Source: CAYPCH01 sp964409165
GTDB lineage: Bacteria > Bacillota > Clostridia > Acetivibrionales > Acetivibrionaceae
DNA: 29,965 nucleotides
Reading direction: 5' to 3'
Assembly (NCBI GenBank): GCA_964409165.1
Contig: CAYPCH010000035.1
Location: 1-29,965 of the forward strand
This document shows, one piece after another, positions 15,544-23,688 of the stretch; the stretch's first letter is position 1; each line of letters begins with the position of its first letter. The translations under genes were made by a program, and so were the position numbers. A model generated the notes under the pieces. The model saw only the letters and a program-made list of their open reading frames with translations, was not told the origin of the DNA and made no database searches.

Positions 15544-16740
15544 ATGATAAAAAGATTATGCAGTGTTTTAATTCTGGTAACCATTGTTATTGTAAGCCTT
15601 ACAGGTTGCTGGAGTGGCAAGGAAATAGATACTTTGGCTATCGCTGTGTGTACAGGAATTGATAAAGTAGAAGGCGGATATGTGTTGACTCAGCAGGTTA
15701 TAGACCCGAAATCGGTTACTGCGGAAAGTAGACTTGAATCTCCTGTTATAGTTTATTCGGATTTTGGAAGGGATTTATTTGAGATCAAGAGAAAACTGAC
15801 TAACCAGAGTCCAAGAAAAGTTTACAGTTCTCATTTACGAATGGTGGTTTTAGGCGAGGATATTGCAAAGTCAGGAATCAGGGATATAATTGATTTTTTT
15901 TCCCGGGGACATGAGTTTAGGACAGATTTCTATTTTGTTATAGCAAAGGGGACAACAGCCCAAAATTTATTAGGTGTTTTGACTCCGTTAGAAACTATAC
16001 CTGGAATTGAGTTATATGATTCACTTGATACATCACAGAAAAACTGGGCTTCTGTAAAAAAAACAAGAATAATTGAACTGATTAACAGTATAGATCAAGA
16101 AGGCATAAATCCTGTTATTACAGGACTGGAGTTGATTGAGAGAACTGAAAATGTAAGTTCTACTTGGGATCTTAGTAAAGCCGTCCAAATAAAAAATCTT
16201 AAATATAATGATCTGGGTGCTTTTAAAGACGATAAGCTTGTTGGTTGGCTCAGTGAAGAAGAAAGCAAAGGATATAATTATATTGTTGGCAATGTAAAAA
16301 GTACTGTAGAGCATGTACACTATGATAAAAACGTAAAGATTGCCTTGGAAATTATAAAAGCTTCTTCAGCCATAAAAGTTTTTATGGATAAAGATGAACC
16401 AGTGATAGAAGTAACAATAAAAACACTTCAGGATGTGGAAACAGTAGAAGGTCAATTTGATGCAGCAGATACTGGGAACAAAGAAATAATAAATAAACTG
16501 TCTGAAGATTCTATAAAACAGATATGCAATAAATCTATACAAAGAGCTCAGAATGAATTGAAATCTGATATTTTTGGATTTGGTGAGGCAATTCACAGGC
16601 AATATCCTAAACTTTGGGATAAAATTAAGCATGATTGGAATAACTATTTTCAAAAAGTAAAGGTCAATATAAAAGTTAATGCAAAATTAAGAAATCTGGG
16701 GCAAATACAAAAAACATTGTTTATGGAGGAAGAGGAATAA
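15544..16740 (+). CDS. Ger(x)C-family spore germination lipoprotein (germinant receptor C subunit)
   Basis: About 398 residues. The N-terminus is a lipoprotein signal: basic MIKR, a hydrophobic stretch, then lipobox SLTGC with the lipidated Cys at 22. CWSGKEIDTLAIAVCTGIDK follows, a near-signature opening for Ger(x)C proteins. Later family features include SHLRMVVLGEDIAKSGI and DFFSRGHEFRTDFYFVIAKG. It is anchored to the outer face of the inner spore membrane and completes the receptor. I chose ATG 15544, preceded by AGGTGAT. A GTG at 15535, with AGGAG 5 bases upstream, would overlap the gerA-type stop and add three residues; either is possible. Confidence 0.95.
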   Translation: MIKRLCSVLILVTIVIVSLTGCWSGKEIDTLAIAVCTGIDKVEGGYVLTQQVIDPKSVTAESRLESPVIVYSDFGRDLFEIKRKLTNQSPRKVYSSHLRMVVLGEDIAKSGIRDIIDFFSRGHEFRTDFYFVIAKGTTAQNLLGVLTPLETIPGIELYDSLDTSQKNWASVKKTRIIELINSIDQEGINPVITGLELIERTENVSSTWDLSKAVQIKNLKYNDLGAFKDDKLVGWLSEEESKGYNYIVGNVKSTVEHVHYDKNVKIALEIIKASSAIKVFMDKDEPVIEVTIKTLQDVETVEGQFDAADTGNKEIINKLSEDSIKQICNKSIQRAQNELKSDIFGFGEAIHRQYPKLWDKIKHDWNNYFQKVKVNIKVNAKLRNLGQIQKTLFMEEEE

Positions 16741-16745
16741 GTGCT

Positions 16746-16988
16746 ATGTTTGGGACTTTTTGCATTGTTACAGGATTGGTAGGCAGTTTTTTGTTTGCAT
16801 TGATAGAAACACCCAAAATGTTAAAACTGAAGCTATATAGGGAGCTTGTTGTTTTTTTGGTTTTATTAGCATCAGGGACTTTCATAATGATAATGAATAC
16901 ACTAGAAATAGAAATACCAAATCCATCGGATTTTATTGCATGGTTATATTCGCCATTAAAGGGATTTATGAAAGAATTTTACAGGTAG
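16746..16988 (+). CDS. Small two-helix membrane protein, germinant receptor D-subunit-like
   Basis: An 80-residue protein with two membrane helices (about 3-20 and 33-52) joined by a short basic loop (ETPKMLKLKLYRE) and an amphipathic C-terminus. It starts 5 bases after the C-subunit gene and ends 26 bases before the B-subunit gene. Small two-helix D subunits are known in several Bacillus receptor operons (for example GerKD). Size, topology and position fit that role; sequence similarity could not be tested. Confidence 0.7.
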   Translation: MFGTFCIVTGLVGSFLFALIETPKMLKLKLYRELVVFLVLLASGTFIMIMNTLEIEIPNPSDFIAWLYSPLKGFMKEFYR

Positions 16989-17014
16989 GTAGACATTTCA
17001 AAAAGGAGAAGTTA

Positions 17015-18115
17015 ATGAATACAATAAAGATTACAGACCATCAACTATTTTCTTTGTCAGCTTGCACAGCGATTGGTGGCTCAGTTCTTGTGATAGCATC
17101 AACCATGGTTGGTGTAGCAAACCAGGATGCTTGGATTGGAGCTCTGCTAGCACCGTTATTTGGCTTGTCTATATTATGGATATATTGGTATTTAGGAAGT
17201 CAATACCCTGAAGCAACTTTTATAGGGTTAATAAAAAATGTATTTGGAAAATGGATTGGAACTTTTGTTGCACTAACCTATATATTTCAATGGTTCAACC
17301 TGTCTTTTCATATACCTTGGTACATAGGAAATCATATGACAACTTACGTTATACCTGAGACTCCTGAATATGCAATAAATTTATTGTTTGTTATAGCTAT
17401 TGTAGTTGCAGTGTTATATGGAATAGAAGCATTAGCGCGGTTTTCAGAAATAGCAATATATTTCACGTTTATTTTATTTTTTTTAGCCATACTCCTTGTT
17501 TCTCCTAATGCTTCAATAAATAATATTTTTCCGGTACTGGAAAATGGAATAGTACCACCACTAAAAAGTTCTGCCCTATTGTTATGTTTTACTGCGTATT
17601 CATGTATATTGGTTCTTATGATATATCCGGTTAATGTGCAAAACATTAAAAATGCAAGAAGGCAGTTTTTTAAAGGATATTTATTGTGTAGTTCTATGGG
17701 TTTTGCTTCAGTTATTATGTGCATACTGGTATTAGGAAGTAAAGTTACTGCAAAATACCAGCATCCATTCTATTTGCTTGTCAAAGAAATAAATGTTGGT
17801 ACTATATTTACAAGGGTAGAGTTTGTTGCTGCTATTACATGGTTAGTAACCCAATTCGTGCTAGGTACATTGTTTTTCTATGCTTTTATTACCGGTATTT
17901 CTGAAGTGTTAGGGTTAAAAGAACATAAAAGGATTGTTATTCCTTTTGGGGTTGCGGTATTAGCGCTTTCTGAAGTAGTGTTCCCGAATTATCCCTATCA
18001 GATAGACTGGGTGAAAATGGTGTGGATACCTTATGCTACAACACATGGTTTGATTATACCTGTTTTGTTACTCATAACATTACTGATAAAAAAGAAACTT
18101 TTTAAAAAGATTTAG
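17015..18115 (+). CDS. Spore germination protein, GerB family (germinant receptor B subunit, APC-type transporter fold)
   Basis: A 366-residue integral membrane protein with about ten helices, matching GerB/GerKB length. It opens with MNTIKITDHQLFSLSACTAIGGSVLVIAS, the usual GerB start in which ITxxQ and a glycine-rich first helix occur. B subunits belong to the amino acid-polyamine-organocation superfamily and are thought to bind the germinant. An upstream ATG at 16940 lies inside the D-type gene in another frame. The start at 17015 is preferred because AAAGGAG sits 6 bases ahead of it and because the family begins there. It is the last gene of the four-gene receptor operon. Confidence 0.94.
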   Translation: MNTIKITDHQLFSLSACTAIGGSVLVIASTMVGVANQDAWIGALLAPLFGLSILWIYWYLGSQYPEATFIGLIKNVFGKWIGTFVALTYIFQWFNLSFHIPWYIGNHMTTYVIPETPEYAINLLFVIAIVVAVLYGIEALARFSEIAIYFTFILFFLAILLVSPNASINNIFPVLENGIVPPLKSSALLLCFTAYSCILVLMIYPVNVQNIKNARRQFFKGYLLCSSMGFASVIMCILVLGSKVTAKYQHPFYLLVKEINVGTIFTRVEFVAAITWLVTQFVLGTLFFYAFITGISEVLGLKEHKRIVIPFGVAVLALSEVVFPNYPYQIDWVKMVWIPYATTHGLIIPVLLLITLLIKKKLFKKI

Positions 18116-18135
18116 TTTCTAAAAAGATTTAGTTT
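18103..18135 (+). repeat. 16-bp direct duplication across the GerB-type stop codon
   Basis: TAAAAAGATTTAGTTT occurs at 18103-18118 and again at 18120-18135, one base apart. The first copy contains the final codons and TAG stop. It looks like a recent tandem duplication by slippage and leaves the protein unchanged. Confidence 0.85.
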
Positions 18136-18175
18136 TGAACAAATTTATGCAGAAGCTATAATAGGGTCAAACCTT

Positions 18176-18529
18176 TTATTGCCCATTACGGTTATCACTG
18201 ACTTTCTTACTTAGAAGTGCAAGCTCCTGGGTCAGCCGGGTTATTTTTTCAGACTGCTTTGACACTGTAATGGTAGTATTAAGGCTGTAAATAATGAGAT
18301 ATACAAGACCGATCAGAAAGAGTAATGACGGAGGATTTTTTATATCCAGCCATTTTGCAAAGGTATTTATAAATGCAGGTGTACTTGACAATACAATGAG
18401 TATAATGCTCATCGCTATCCACAGAAGGGAATACTGTTCCTGTAGCTTATTTTTCCGTACCAGCTCTATTACGATTAAAAGGAAAAAGATGCTGAATATC
18501 CTTGAAATCCAATAAACATTTAAAATCAA
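18176..18529 (-). CDS. DUF2304 membrane protein, partner of the adjacent GT2
   Basis: About 117 residues: three membrane helices (roughly 6-24, 32-52 and 65-86), then a charged, coiled-coil-like C-terminus (SKQSEKITRLTQELALLSKK). This is the DUF2304 pattern, commonly encoded directly after a dolichyl-phosphate-mannose-synthase-like GT2, as here. A TTG at 18529 is favoured as start because GAGGTG lies 6 bases upstream. The GTG at 18538 would overlap that ribosome binding site. It may anchor or assist the soluble GT2 at the membrane; this is inferred from pairing. Confidence 0.8.
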   Translation of the reverse strand: MILNVYWISRIFSIFFLLIVIELVRKNKLQEQYSLLWIAMSIILIVLSSTPAFINTFAKWLDIKNPPSLLFLIGLVYLIIYSLNTTITVSKQSEKITRLTQELALLSKKVSDNRNGQ

Positions 18530-18542
18530 ATAAAACACCTCG

Positions 18543-19241
18543 CTATTCTTCGGTAGATTTTAACGAACCTATCAGGAGGGAAAGGCTTACCTTAATCATG
18601 TAGTATACTGAACGCAAAGCTGTTATGGAAGATTTTCCGCCCTGACGTTCCTGCATTTGTACAGGAAGCTCAACAATTGTAAACTTCTTTTTTTTTAATT
18701 TAACAAGAACATCAACTTCGGGATAGTCTGTAGGGTAGTAGTCGGCAAAATAGGCTATAACCTTTTTATTGACTGCCCTGAATCCTGAGGTTGTGTCCTT
18801 GAATTTCTGATTTGTCAGAAAGCTTACGAGAATCGAGAAAAAAACCATACCTGCTCTGCGGATTAAAGAAGATCTGTAGTTTGTTTTGCTTATATACCGG
18901 GAACCGACAACAACATCTGCCATATTGTTTTTTAATGGCTCAAGCAGGTTGTTTATGTAAAAAGGATCATGCTGTCCGTCTGCGTCTACCTGAACAGCTA
19001 TGTCGTAACCGTTATTTCGGGCATAAAGATAACCAGTTTGCATTGCACCTCCGATTCCTAAGTTGTAGGGAAGAGATATTACATCTGCTCCTGCATTTGA
19101 GGCTTCAAGGGATGTATTATCCTTTGAACCGTCATTTACAACCAGTATGTTGGCTTCGGGGACATTGCTATTAATGCGTTGTACAACTCCTGAGATTGTA
19201 CGTTCTTCATTGTACGCAGGAATGATTATAAGTGTTTTCAT
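18543..19241 (-). CDS. Soluble GT2 glycosyltransferase (polyprenyl-phosphate-mannose/glucose synthase-like)
   Basis: A 232-residue GT-A fold enzyme with IIPAYNEE (6-13), VVNDGSKDNT (33-42) and DADGQHDP (about 87-94). A TTSGFRAV motif follows, common in DPM1-like bacterial enzymes. Unlike the two GT2 enzymes of the big operon it lacks C-terminal membrane helices. The DUF2304 protein encoded immediately downstream probably supplies membrane attachment. GGAGG lies just before the ATG. It is the third polyprenyl-phosphate sugar synthase-like enzyme in the window; its sugar and final acceptor are unknown. Confidence 0.9.
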   Translation of the reverse strand: MKTLIIIPAYNEERTISGVVQRINSNVPEANILVVNDGSKDNTSLEASNAGADVISLPYNLGIGGAMQTGYLYARNNGYDIAVQVDADGQHDPFYINNLLEPLKNNMADVVVGSRYISKTNYRSSLIRRAGMVFFSILVSFLTNQKFKDTTSGFRAVNKKVIAYFADYYPTDYPEVDVLVKLKKKKFTIVELPVQMQERQGGKSSITALRSVYYMIKVSLSLLIGSLKSTEE

Positions 19242-19393
19242 AAGATTACCTCCAAATAATATCTACCATATATATTTTGTATTGAAAGTGCATATTTTAT
19301 AATAAGAATTTTAAATTTTAATAAGAATTAGATTTTTTACAGATATGGCTAAAAATTTAAAGTAATATTTCAGCTATTGCCAAGTATCTTGGG

Positions 19394-19421
19394 TTGCCAT
19401 GATAAAAATGTATGTTATAAT
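19394..19421 (+). promoter_or_regulatory. Predicted sigma-A promoter for dapF-dapL
   Basis: -35 TTGCCA (19394-19399), a 16-base spacer and a perfect -10 TATAAT (19416-19421), 43 bases before the dapF start codon. No lysine riboswitch-like leader fits in that short space. Confidence 0.65.
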
Positions 19422-19464
19422 GATGAAAGAATAAAATGCAGGATTAAGATTGGGAGGTTGCAAA

Positions 19465-20298
19465 ATGAAATTCACTAAAATGCATGGACTTGGAAATGAT
19501 TATATATACGTGAATTGCTTTGAAGAAACCGTCAATGATCCTTCAGAAACTGCCAGATTTATAAGTGACCGGCATTTTGGAATCGGATCGGATGGACTGG
19601 TGCTTATAATGCCTTCTGATAAGGCTGACTTCAGAATGCGAATATTCAATGCAGACGGTTCTGAAGCCGAAATGTGCGGAAATGGCATTAGATGTGTAGG
19701 GAAATTTGTCTATGATAACCGGCTTACACAGAATGAGACTGTTAATATTGAAACTACGTCGGGAATAAAGGTTTTGCAAATGACAATAAAGGAAAGCAAG
19801 GTTGAACTGGTCAGAGTGGATATGGGAGAGCCCATTTTAGAGCCGTCAATAATTCCTGTAATAAGCGACAAGGCGATTTTTAAGTCTGAACCGATTAATA
19901 TTGGAGATAAAACTTTTAAAGTAACATGTGTTTCCATGGGAAATCCCCATGCGATAACTTATGTTGATGATGTACAGAAGTTTCCGCTTGAGACAATAGG
20001 TCCTCAGATGGAAGCACACAGCCTTTTCCCAAGGAGGGTAAATGCTGAATTTGTAGAAGTGATTGACACAAACACCTTAAAAATGAGAGTATGGGAAAGA
20101 GGTTCGGGTGAGACATTGGCATGTGGTACAGGAGCATGTGCTGTTCTTGTGTCATCGGTTCTTAATGAACTAAGTGAGAGAAAAGCCACTGTCAAATTAA
20201 CCGGAGGGGACCTTGTAATAGAATGGAATGAGAAGGATAACCATGTGTATATGACGGGGTCTGCTACAAAAGTATTTGATGGTGAGATATATTTATAA
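19465..20298 (+). CDS. dapF: Diaminopimelate epimerase
   Basis: A 277-residue cytoplasmic enzyme that interconverts LL- and meso-diaminopimelate for lysine and peptidoglycan synthesis. Both catalytic cysteines are present: C71 in MCGNGIRC and C220 in LACGTGACA. The opening KMHGLGNDY and FNADGSEAE are also family hallmarks. The start is ATG 19465, with GGGAGG 7 bases upstream; a TTG five codons earlier is less likely. The gene is 42 bases before dapL. The neighbour makes the LL-isomer this enzyme uses, so the pair forms the last two steps to meso-DAP. Confidence 0.98.
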   Translation: MKFTKMHGLGNDYIYVNCFEETVNDPSETARFISDRHFGIGSDGLVLIMPSDKADFRMRIFNADGSEAEMCGNGIRCVGKFVYDNRLTQNETVNIETTSGIKVLQMTIKESKVELVRVDMGEPILEPSIIPVISDKAIFKSEPINIGDKTFKVTCVSMGNPHAITYVDDVQKFPLETIGPQMEAHSLFPRRVNAEFVEVIDTNTLKMRVWERGSGETLACGTGACAVLVSSVLNELSERKATVKLTGGDLVIEWNEKDNHVYMTGSATKVFDGEIYL

Positions 20299-20340
20299 AA
20301 GTAACAAAAAGATTTACTTAAATGAAAGGAAGATAATACT

Positions 20341-21576
20341 ATGGCAACCATTAATGAGAACTATTTAAAGCTTCAAGGCAGTTATTTATTTGCGGAAATA
20401 GCACGCAGAGTGAAGAAATACAAAGAAGAGAATCCGAATTCAAAAGTCATAAGGCTGGGAATCGGAGATGTAACAAGACCTCTTGCCCCTAAAGTTATAG
20501 AATCATTGCACAATGCTGTAGATGAAATGTCAAAAGCCGAGACTTTCAGAGGTTATGGCCCTGAGCAGGGGTATGATTTCCTCGCACAAAAGATTGCTGA
20601 AAACGATTATGCGTCAAGAGGTGTAAAGCTTGATGCAGATGAGATATTTATAAGTGATGGAGCTAAAAGTGATACCGCAAATATACAGGAAATATTTGGA
20701 CTGGATAATTTGTTTGCAGTTACAGATCCTGTATACCCTGTTTATGTAGACAGTAATGTAATGGCTGGACGCACAGGGGAATTCGATGGCAAAGGTCGTT
20801 TTGAAAGGATTACATACCTTTCTTGTAATGCAGAAAACAATTTTACACCTGAGTTACCGAAAAACAAAGTGGATCTTATATATCTATGTTTCCCGAACAA
20901 CCCCACAGGTATGACCATATCAAAGGATGAGCTGAAAAAGTGGGTGGATTATGCCAAAACCAATAAGGCAATTATTTTGTATGACTCAGCCTATGAGGCT
21001 TTTATAAGAGAAGAAGGAGTACCCCACAGTATATATGAAGTTGAAGGGGCAAAAGAAGTTGCAATAGAATTCAGAAGTTTTTCAAAAACAGCAGGGTTTA
21101 CAGGGACAAGGTGTGCGTATACGGTTGTTCCGAAGGAGGTTATTGCCTATACTTCAAAAGGCGAAGCGCATCAACTGAACAAGCTTTGGAACAGAAGGCA
21201 AACTACAAAATTTAACGGCGTTTCCTATATAATTCAGCAGGGAGCTACGGCTGTGTATACTCCTGAAGGACAGAAGCAGATAAAAGATACTATAGATTAT
21301 TATATGGACAATGCCAAAATAATCAAAGAGGGTCTTGAGAGTTTAAATATTAAAGTGTTTGGCGGAGTTAACGCCCCATATATATGGCTTAAGACACCGA
21401 ATAGCCTTAGCTCTTGGGAGTTCTTCGACAAATTGCTTGGAGAGGCCAATATAGTAGGTACACCCGGTTCTGGATTTGGTCCGAGCGGTGAAGGCTACTT
21501 CAGACTAACTGCTTTCGGAAGCAGGGAAAGCACTGAGGAAGCTATCGAAAGATTCAAGACAAAGCTTAAATTATAA
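20341..21576 (+). CDS. dapL: LL-diaminopimelate aminotransferase
   Basis: A 411-residue PLP-dependent fold-type I aminotransferase. It converts tetrahydrodipicolinate directly to LL-diaminopimelate, bypassing the acylated intermediates of the DapD/DapC/DapE route. Landmarks are IRLGIGDVTRPLAP (37-50), FRGYGPEQGY (69-78), FPNNPTG (184-190), D215 and Y218 in LYDSAYEAF, the PLP lysine K249 in SFSKTAGFTGTR, and a C-terminal GSGFGPSGEGYFR. Length matches known DapL. AAAGGAAG precedes the ATG. It is the second gene of the dapF-dapL unit. Confidence 0.97.
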   Translation: MATINENYLKLQGSYLFAEIARRVKKYKEENPNSKVIRLGIGDVTRPLAPKVIESLHNAVDEMSKAETFRGYGPEQGYDFLAQKIAENDYASRGVKLDADEIFISDGAKSDTANIQEIFGLDNLFAVTDPVYPVYVDSNVMAGRTGEFDGKGRFERITYLSCNAENNFTPELPKNKVDLIYLCFPNNPTGMTISKDELKKWVDYAKTNKAIILYDSAYEAFIREEGVPHSIYEVEGAKEVAIEFRSFSKTAGFTGTRCAYTVVPKEVIAYTSKGEAHQLNKLWNRRQTTKFNGVSYIIQQGATAVYTPEGQKQIKDTIDYYMDNAKIIKEGLESLNIKVFGGVNAPYIWLKTPNSLSSWEFFDKLLGEANIVGTPGSGFGPSGEGYFRLTAFGSRESTEEAIERFKTKLKL

Positions 21577-21579
21577 GTC

Positions 21580-21655
21580 AAGTGGAAGTAATATTCATTT
21601 ATTTTATAGTATTACGAAAATTAAATTTTTGAACGTACAATCATTTTTGTGATTA
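21580..21655 (+). repeat. Dispersed intergenic repeat, copy C (partial)
   Basis: It begins 3 bases after the dapL stop. AAGTG-AAGTAATATT (21580-21595) and 21614-21655 match 13880-13895 and 13920-13961 of copy A on the same strand; the second block matches at 34 of 42 positions. It is a partial copy lacking copy A's other half. ATTACGAAAAT and ATTTTTGTGAT can pair to form a hairpin. Confidence 0.7.
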
Positions 21656-21702
21656 ATGTAGATTTATTTTTGTTATATATTGTGATATGTATAGAAATCT
21701 TA

Positions 21703-21756
21703 AAAACAGGCAGGGCCAACATGATAAATGAAATAGCTTGTAGACCTGCCTGTTTT
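21703..21756 (+). terminator. Long-loop hairpin, possible terminator of dapF-dapL or small RNA
   Basis: A perfect 12-bp inverted repeat: AAAACAGGCAGG (21703-21714) and CCTGCCTGTTTT (21745-21756), with a 30-base loop. The right arm ends in four T followed by AATATTATA. It lies 130 bases after dapL and 60 bases before the GtrA gene. The long loop is unusual for an intrinsic terminator. Confidence 0.5.
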
Positions 21757-21817
21757 AATATTATAGTGGATTATAAAGAAACTTTTTCTTGTAGCAGGCT
21801 TTATTTTGGAGGTTTTT

Positions 21818-22270
21818 ATGTCGCAATTAATCGAAAAGCTTTTCTATAGCAAAAATGCAGGTGTTTTTATACAGTTTTTGAGATATACCATTGTCGGTGG
21901 AATTGCAACAGCGTTTGATGTATCTGTTTACAGTTTTTTGATTTATGTTTTTGATATAAATCCTCTTATTGCCAACACATTTTCCTTTACCTGTGGTCTT
22001 TTCATAAACTACTTTTTAAGTAGAAGATGGGTATTTAACAGGTCTTTTCAGAGTTTTAAAAAAGATTTTGCACTTTTTGCGATAATAGGTGTTTTGGGTC
22101 TAGGGCTGAGTAATCTGATTCTTTTTATATTAATTGATAATGAAGTGTTGTCTCTATTATTATCTGGCGCTGGTGACGACACGATAGAATTTGCAGCGAA
22201 GATTGTTGCAACTTTTATTGTTTTGTTCTGGAATTTTTTTGTAAGGAAAATAATTCTTAAAGTACATTAA
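21818..22270 (+). CDS. GtrA-family membrane protein
   Basis: A 150-residue protein with four membrane helices. GtrA hallmarks are FLRYTIVGGIATAFDVSVYSFL at the first helix, NTFSFTCGLFINYFLSRRWVFN in the second/third region and a final VLFWNFFVRKIIL. Its likely role is moving or presenting polyprenyl-phosphate-linked sugars. The start is ATG 21818, with GGAGG 5 bases upstream; the in-frame TTG at 21806 overlaps that site. No GT2 partner lies next to it; the nearest is at 18543-19241 on the other strand. It is bracketed by inverted copies of the dispersed repeat (21580-21655 and 22268-22420). Confidence 0.88.
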   Translation: MSQLIEKLFYSKNAGVFIQFLRYTIVGGIATAFDVSVYSFLIYVFDINPLIANTFSFTCGLFINYFLSRRWVFNRSFQSFKKDFALFAIIGVLGLGLSNLILFILIDNEVLSLLLSGAGDDTIEFAAKIVATFIVLFWNFFVRKIILKVH

Positions 22271-22420
22271 TGACGAAAATGAATCTACATTAAAAAAATA
22301 GCTTTAGATTTATGTACATGAAAAAATGTTATAAAACATATACTAAACTCATTATAATTAAGGGATGCCTAAGGAAATTGAAGCGCTATGCAAAACTCTT
22401 ATTGCGTTCAATATAAATAG
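22268..22420 (+). repeat. Dispersed intergenic repeat, copy B
   Basis: It overlaps the GtrA stop codon and ends 14 bases before the LCP gene. Its left block (22268-22295) and right block (22368-22420) match the two ends of copy A on the opposite strand, at about 24 of 28 and 43 of 53 positions. The middle is not conserved. The right block can fold as ATTGAA-G-CGC.../...GCGTTCAAT. Its left end is also an inverted match (20 of 23) to 21654-21676 on the other side of the GtrA gene. Confidence 0.75.
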
Positions 22421-22434
22421 TGAGTTGGTGAAAT

Positions 22435-23370
22435 ATGAATTTTAGAAGTGGGATTTTTTTTATGTGCGCAGTTCTCTCAATTATTTTGTTTTTTGACGGC
22501 ATTTTTATGCTAAATAGTATAAACAGTGAAAATAAAAGTGAGCCCCAGAGAAATTATAATCCTGTGAAAATAGAAAACATAATTAACGATCAGGATACAG
22601 GAATTGAAGACACAGTAAAACAAAAGGAAGCAAAGAGCATAAACCTTCTTGTTCTGGGTCTTGATGAGGAGGAAATCCGGTCTGATGTTATTGCGCTGTT
22701 GAATTATAATCCTGACGAAGGGAAATTGAATATGCTGTCTATAGCAAGAGACACAAGGATTAGTGAAAAGAATAGATTTATGAAGATAAATGCTCTTATT
22801 GGAAATGGAGGAGAAAAGAAGGTAATTGATAAAGTTGAAGAAATAACAGATCTGAATGTTGATTACTATTTGACATTAAACTTTAAGGGTTTTAAGAAAA
22901 TTATCGATATTCTTGGTGGAGTAGAAATTGAAGTTCCTATTGATATGAATTATGATGACCCTGTACAGAATCTTCATATAAACCTTAAGAAAGGAAAGCA
23001 GATTTTAGATGGGGAGAAGGCGGAACAGTTTGTAAGATACAGGAAAGGAAACCAGAACGGACAGGGATATAAAGATGGAGATATAGGAAGAATAGAGGCT
23101 CAGCAGATGTTTGTCAAAGAATTCATCAGACAAAAACTGAAATTGAAATATATATTGAAGGCAGACAGCATTTTTTACACTATAAAGAAAAATATGAGGA
23201 CGAACATAGAAATCAAGGATATGAATAATATTTTAAATAGCATAAAGAATTTGGACACTAAAGAATTAAAAACCTATACCCTGCCAGGGGACTCTTTATA
23301 TATTGATAATCAGTGGTATTATGTATACAACAGAGGACAAACAATCGACTTGATAAAAAATAATTTTTGA
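22435..23370 (+). CDS. LytR-CpsA-Psr (LCP) family cell-wall glycopolymer ligase
   Basis: A 311-residue protein with an N-terminal membrane anchor (about 5-26) and an extracytoplasmic LCP domain (about 68-245). Family motifs are LLVLGLD (71-77), SDVI (83-86), IARDTRI with R105, D106 and R108, the GGVEIEVP segment (161-168), AEQFVRYRK with R201 and R203, and GDIGRIEAQQ with D216 and R219. LCP enzymes transfer polyprenyl-pyrophosphate-linked glycopolymers to peptidoglycan, or glycans to proteins, outside the cell. This fits the window's abundance of lipid-linked sugar genes. The ribosome binding site (GGTG) is weak. About 65 residues after the domain have no clear motif. Confidence 0.93.
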   Translation: MNFRSGIFFMCAVLSIILFFDGIFMLNSINSENKSEPQRNYNPVKIENIINDQDTGIEDTVKQKEAKSINLLVLGLDEEEIRSDVIALLNYNPDEGKLNMLSIARDTRISEKNRFMKINALIGNGGEKKVIDKVEEITDLNVDYYLTLNFKGFKKIIDILGGVEIEVPIDMNYDDPVQNLHINLKKGKQILDGEKAEQFVRYRKGNQNGQGYKDGDIGRIEAQQMFVKEFIRQKLKLKYILKADSIFYTIKKNMRTNIEIKDMNNILNSIKNLDTKELKTYTLPGDSLYIDNQWYYVYNRGQTIDLIKNNF

Positions 23371-23688
23371 CCGCGGTGAGCAATGCTACGTTAGTGGCAA
23401 AGAGTCCATAAATACTGTGGGAAAGTTGAGATATTAATAATAATAGAGTTTTAAGGCTTAAGAACTAGTTGTTTTTGATATGTATTTCTCATGACTTGAG
23501 ACAAAATAGATGATATAATAATTTTATTATGTTTTTAGGCGTATATAAGACATTTATACTACAAAAATTTGCATAATTTTTAGAAAAGTGTTGCTTTGGG
23601 AAAGTGCTACTAAGAAATGGTGAAAATATAACCGTTGCAAGAAAAGGAAAAGTAAGCTGAAATTTAGAAATCAGGGGGTTTTTGTTTA
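23371..23688 (+). other. 318-base intergenic region with a possible promoter
   Basis: No gene is visible. A perfect TATAAT at 23514-23519 has a weak -35 candidate ATGACT at 23491-23496 (17-base spacer). It could drive the YdjM-like gene. No clear terminator for the LCP gene is seen. Confidence 0.45.

Noticed and set aside
21649..21849. ORF of 66 codons between dapL and the GtrA gene
   Set aside because: It spans the repeat and the long hairpin, lacks a ribosome binding site and overlaps the start of the GtrA gene in another frame.
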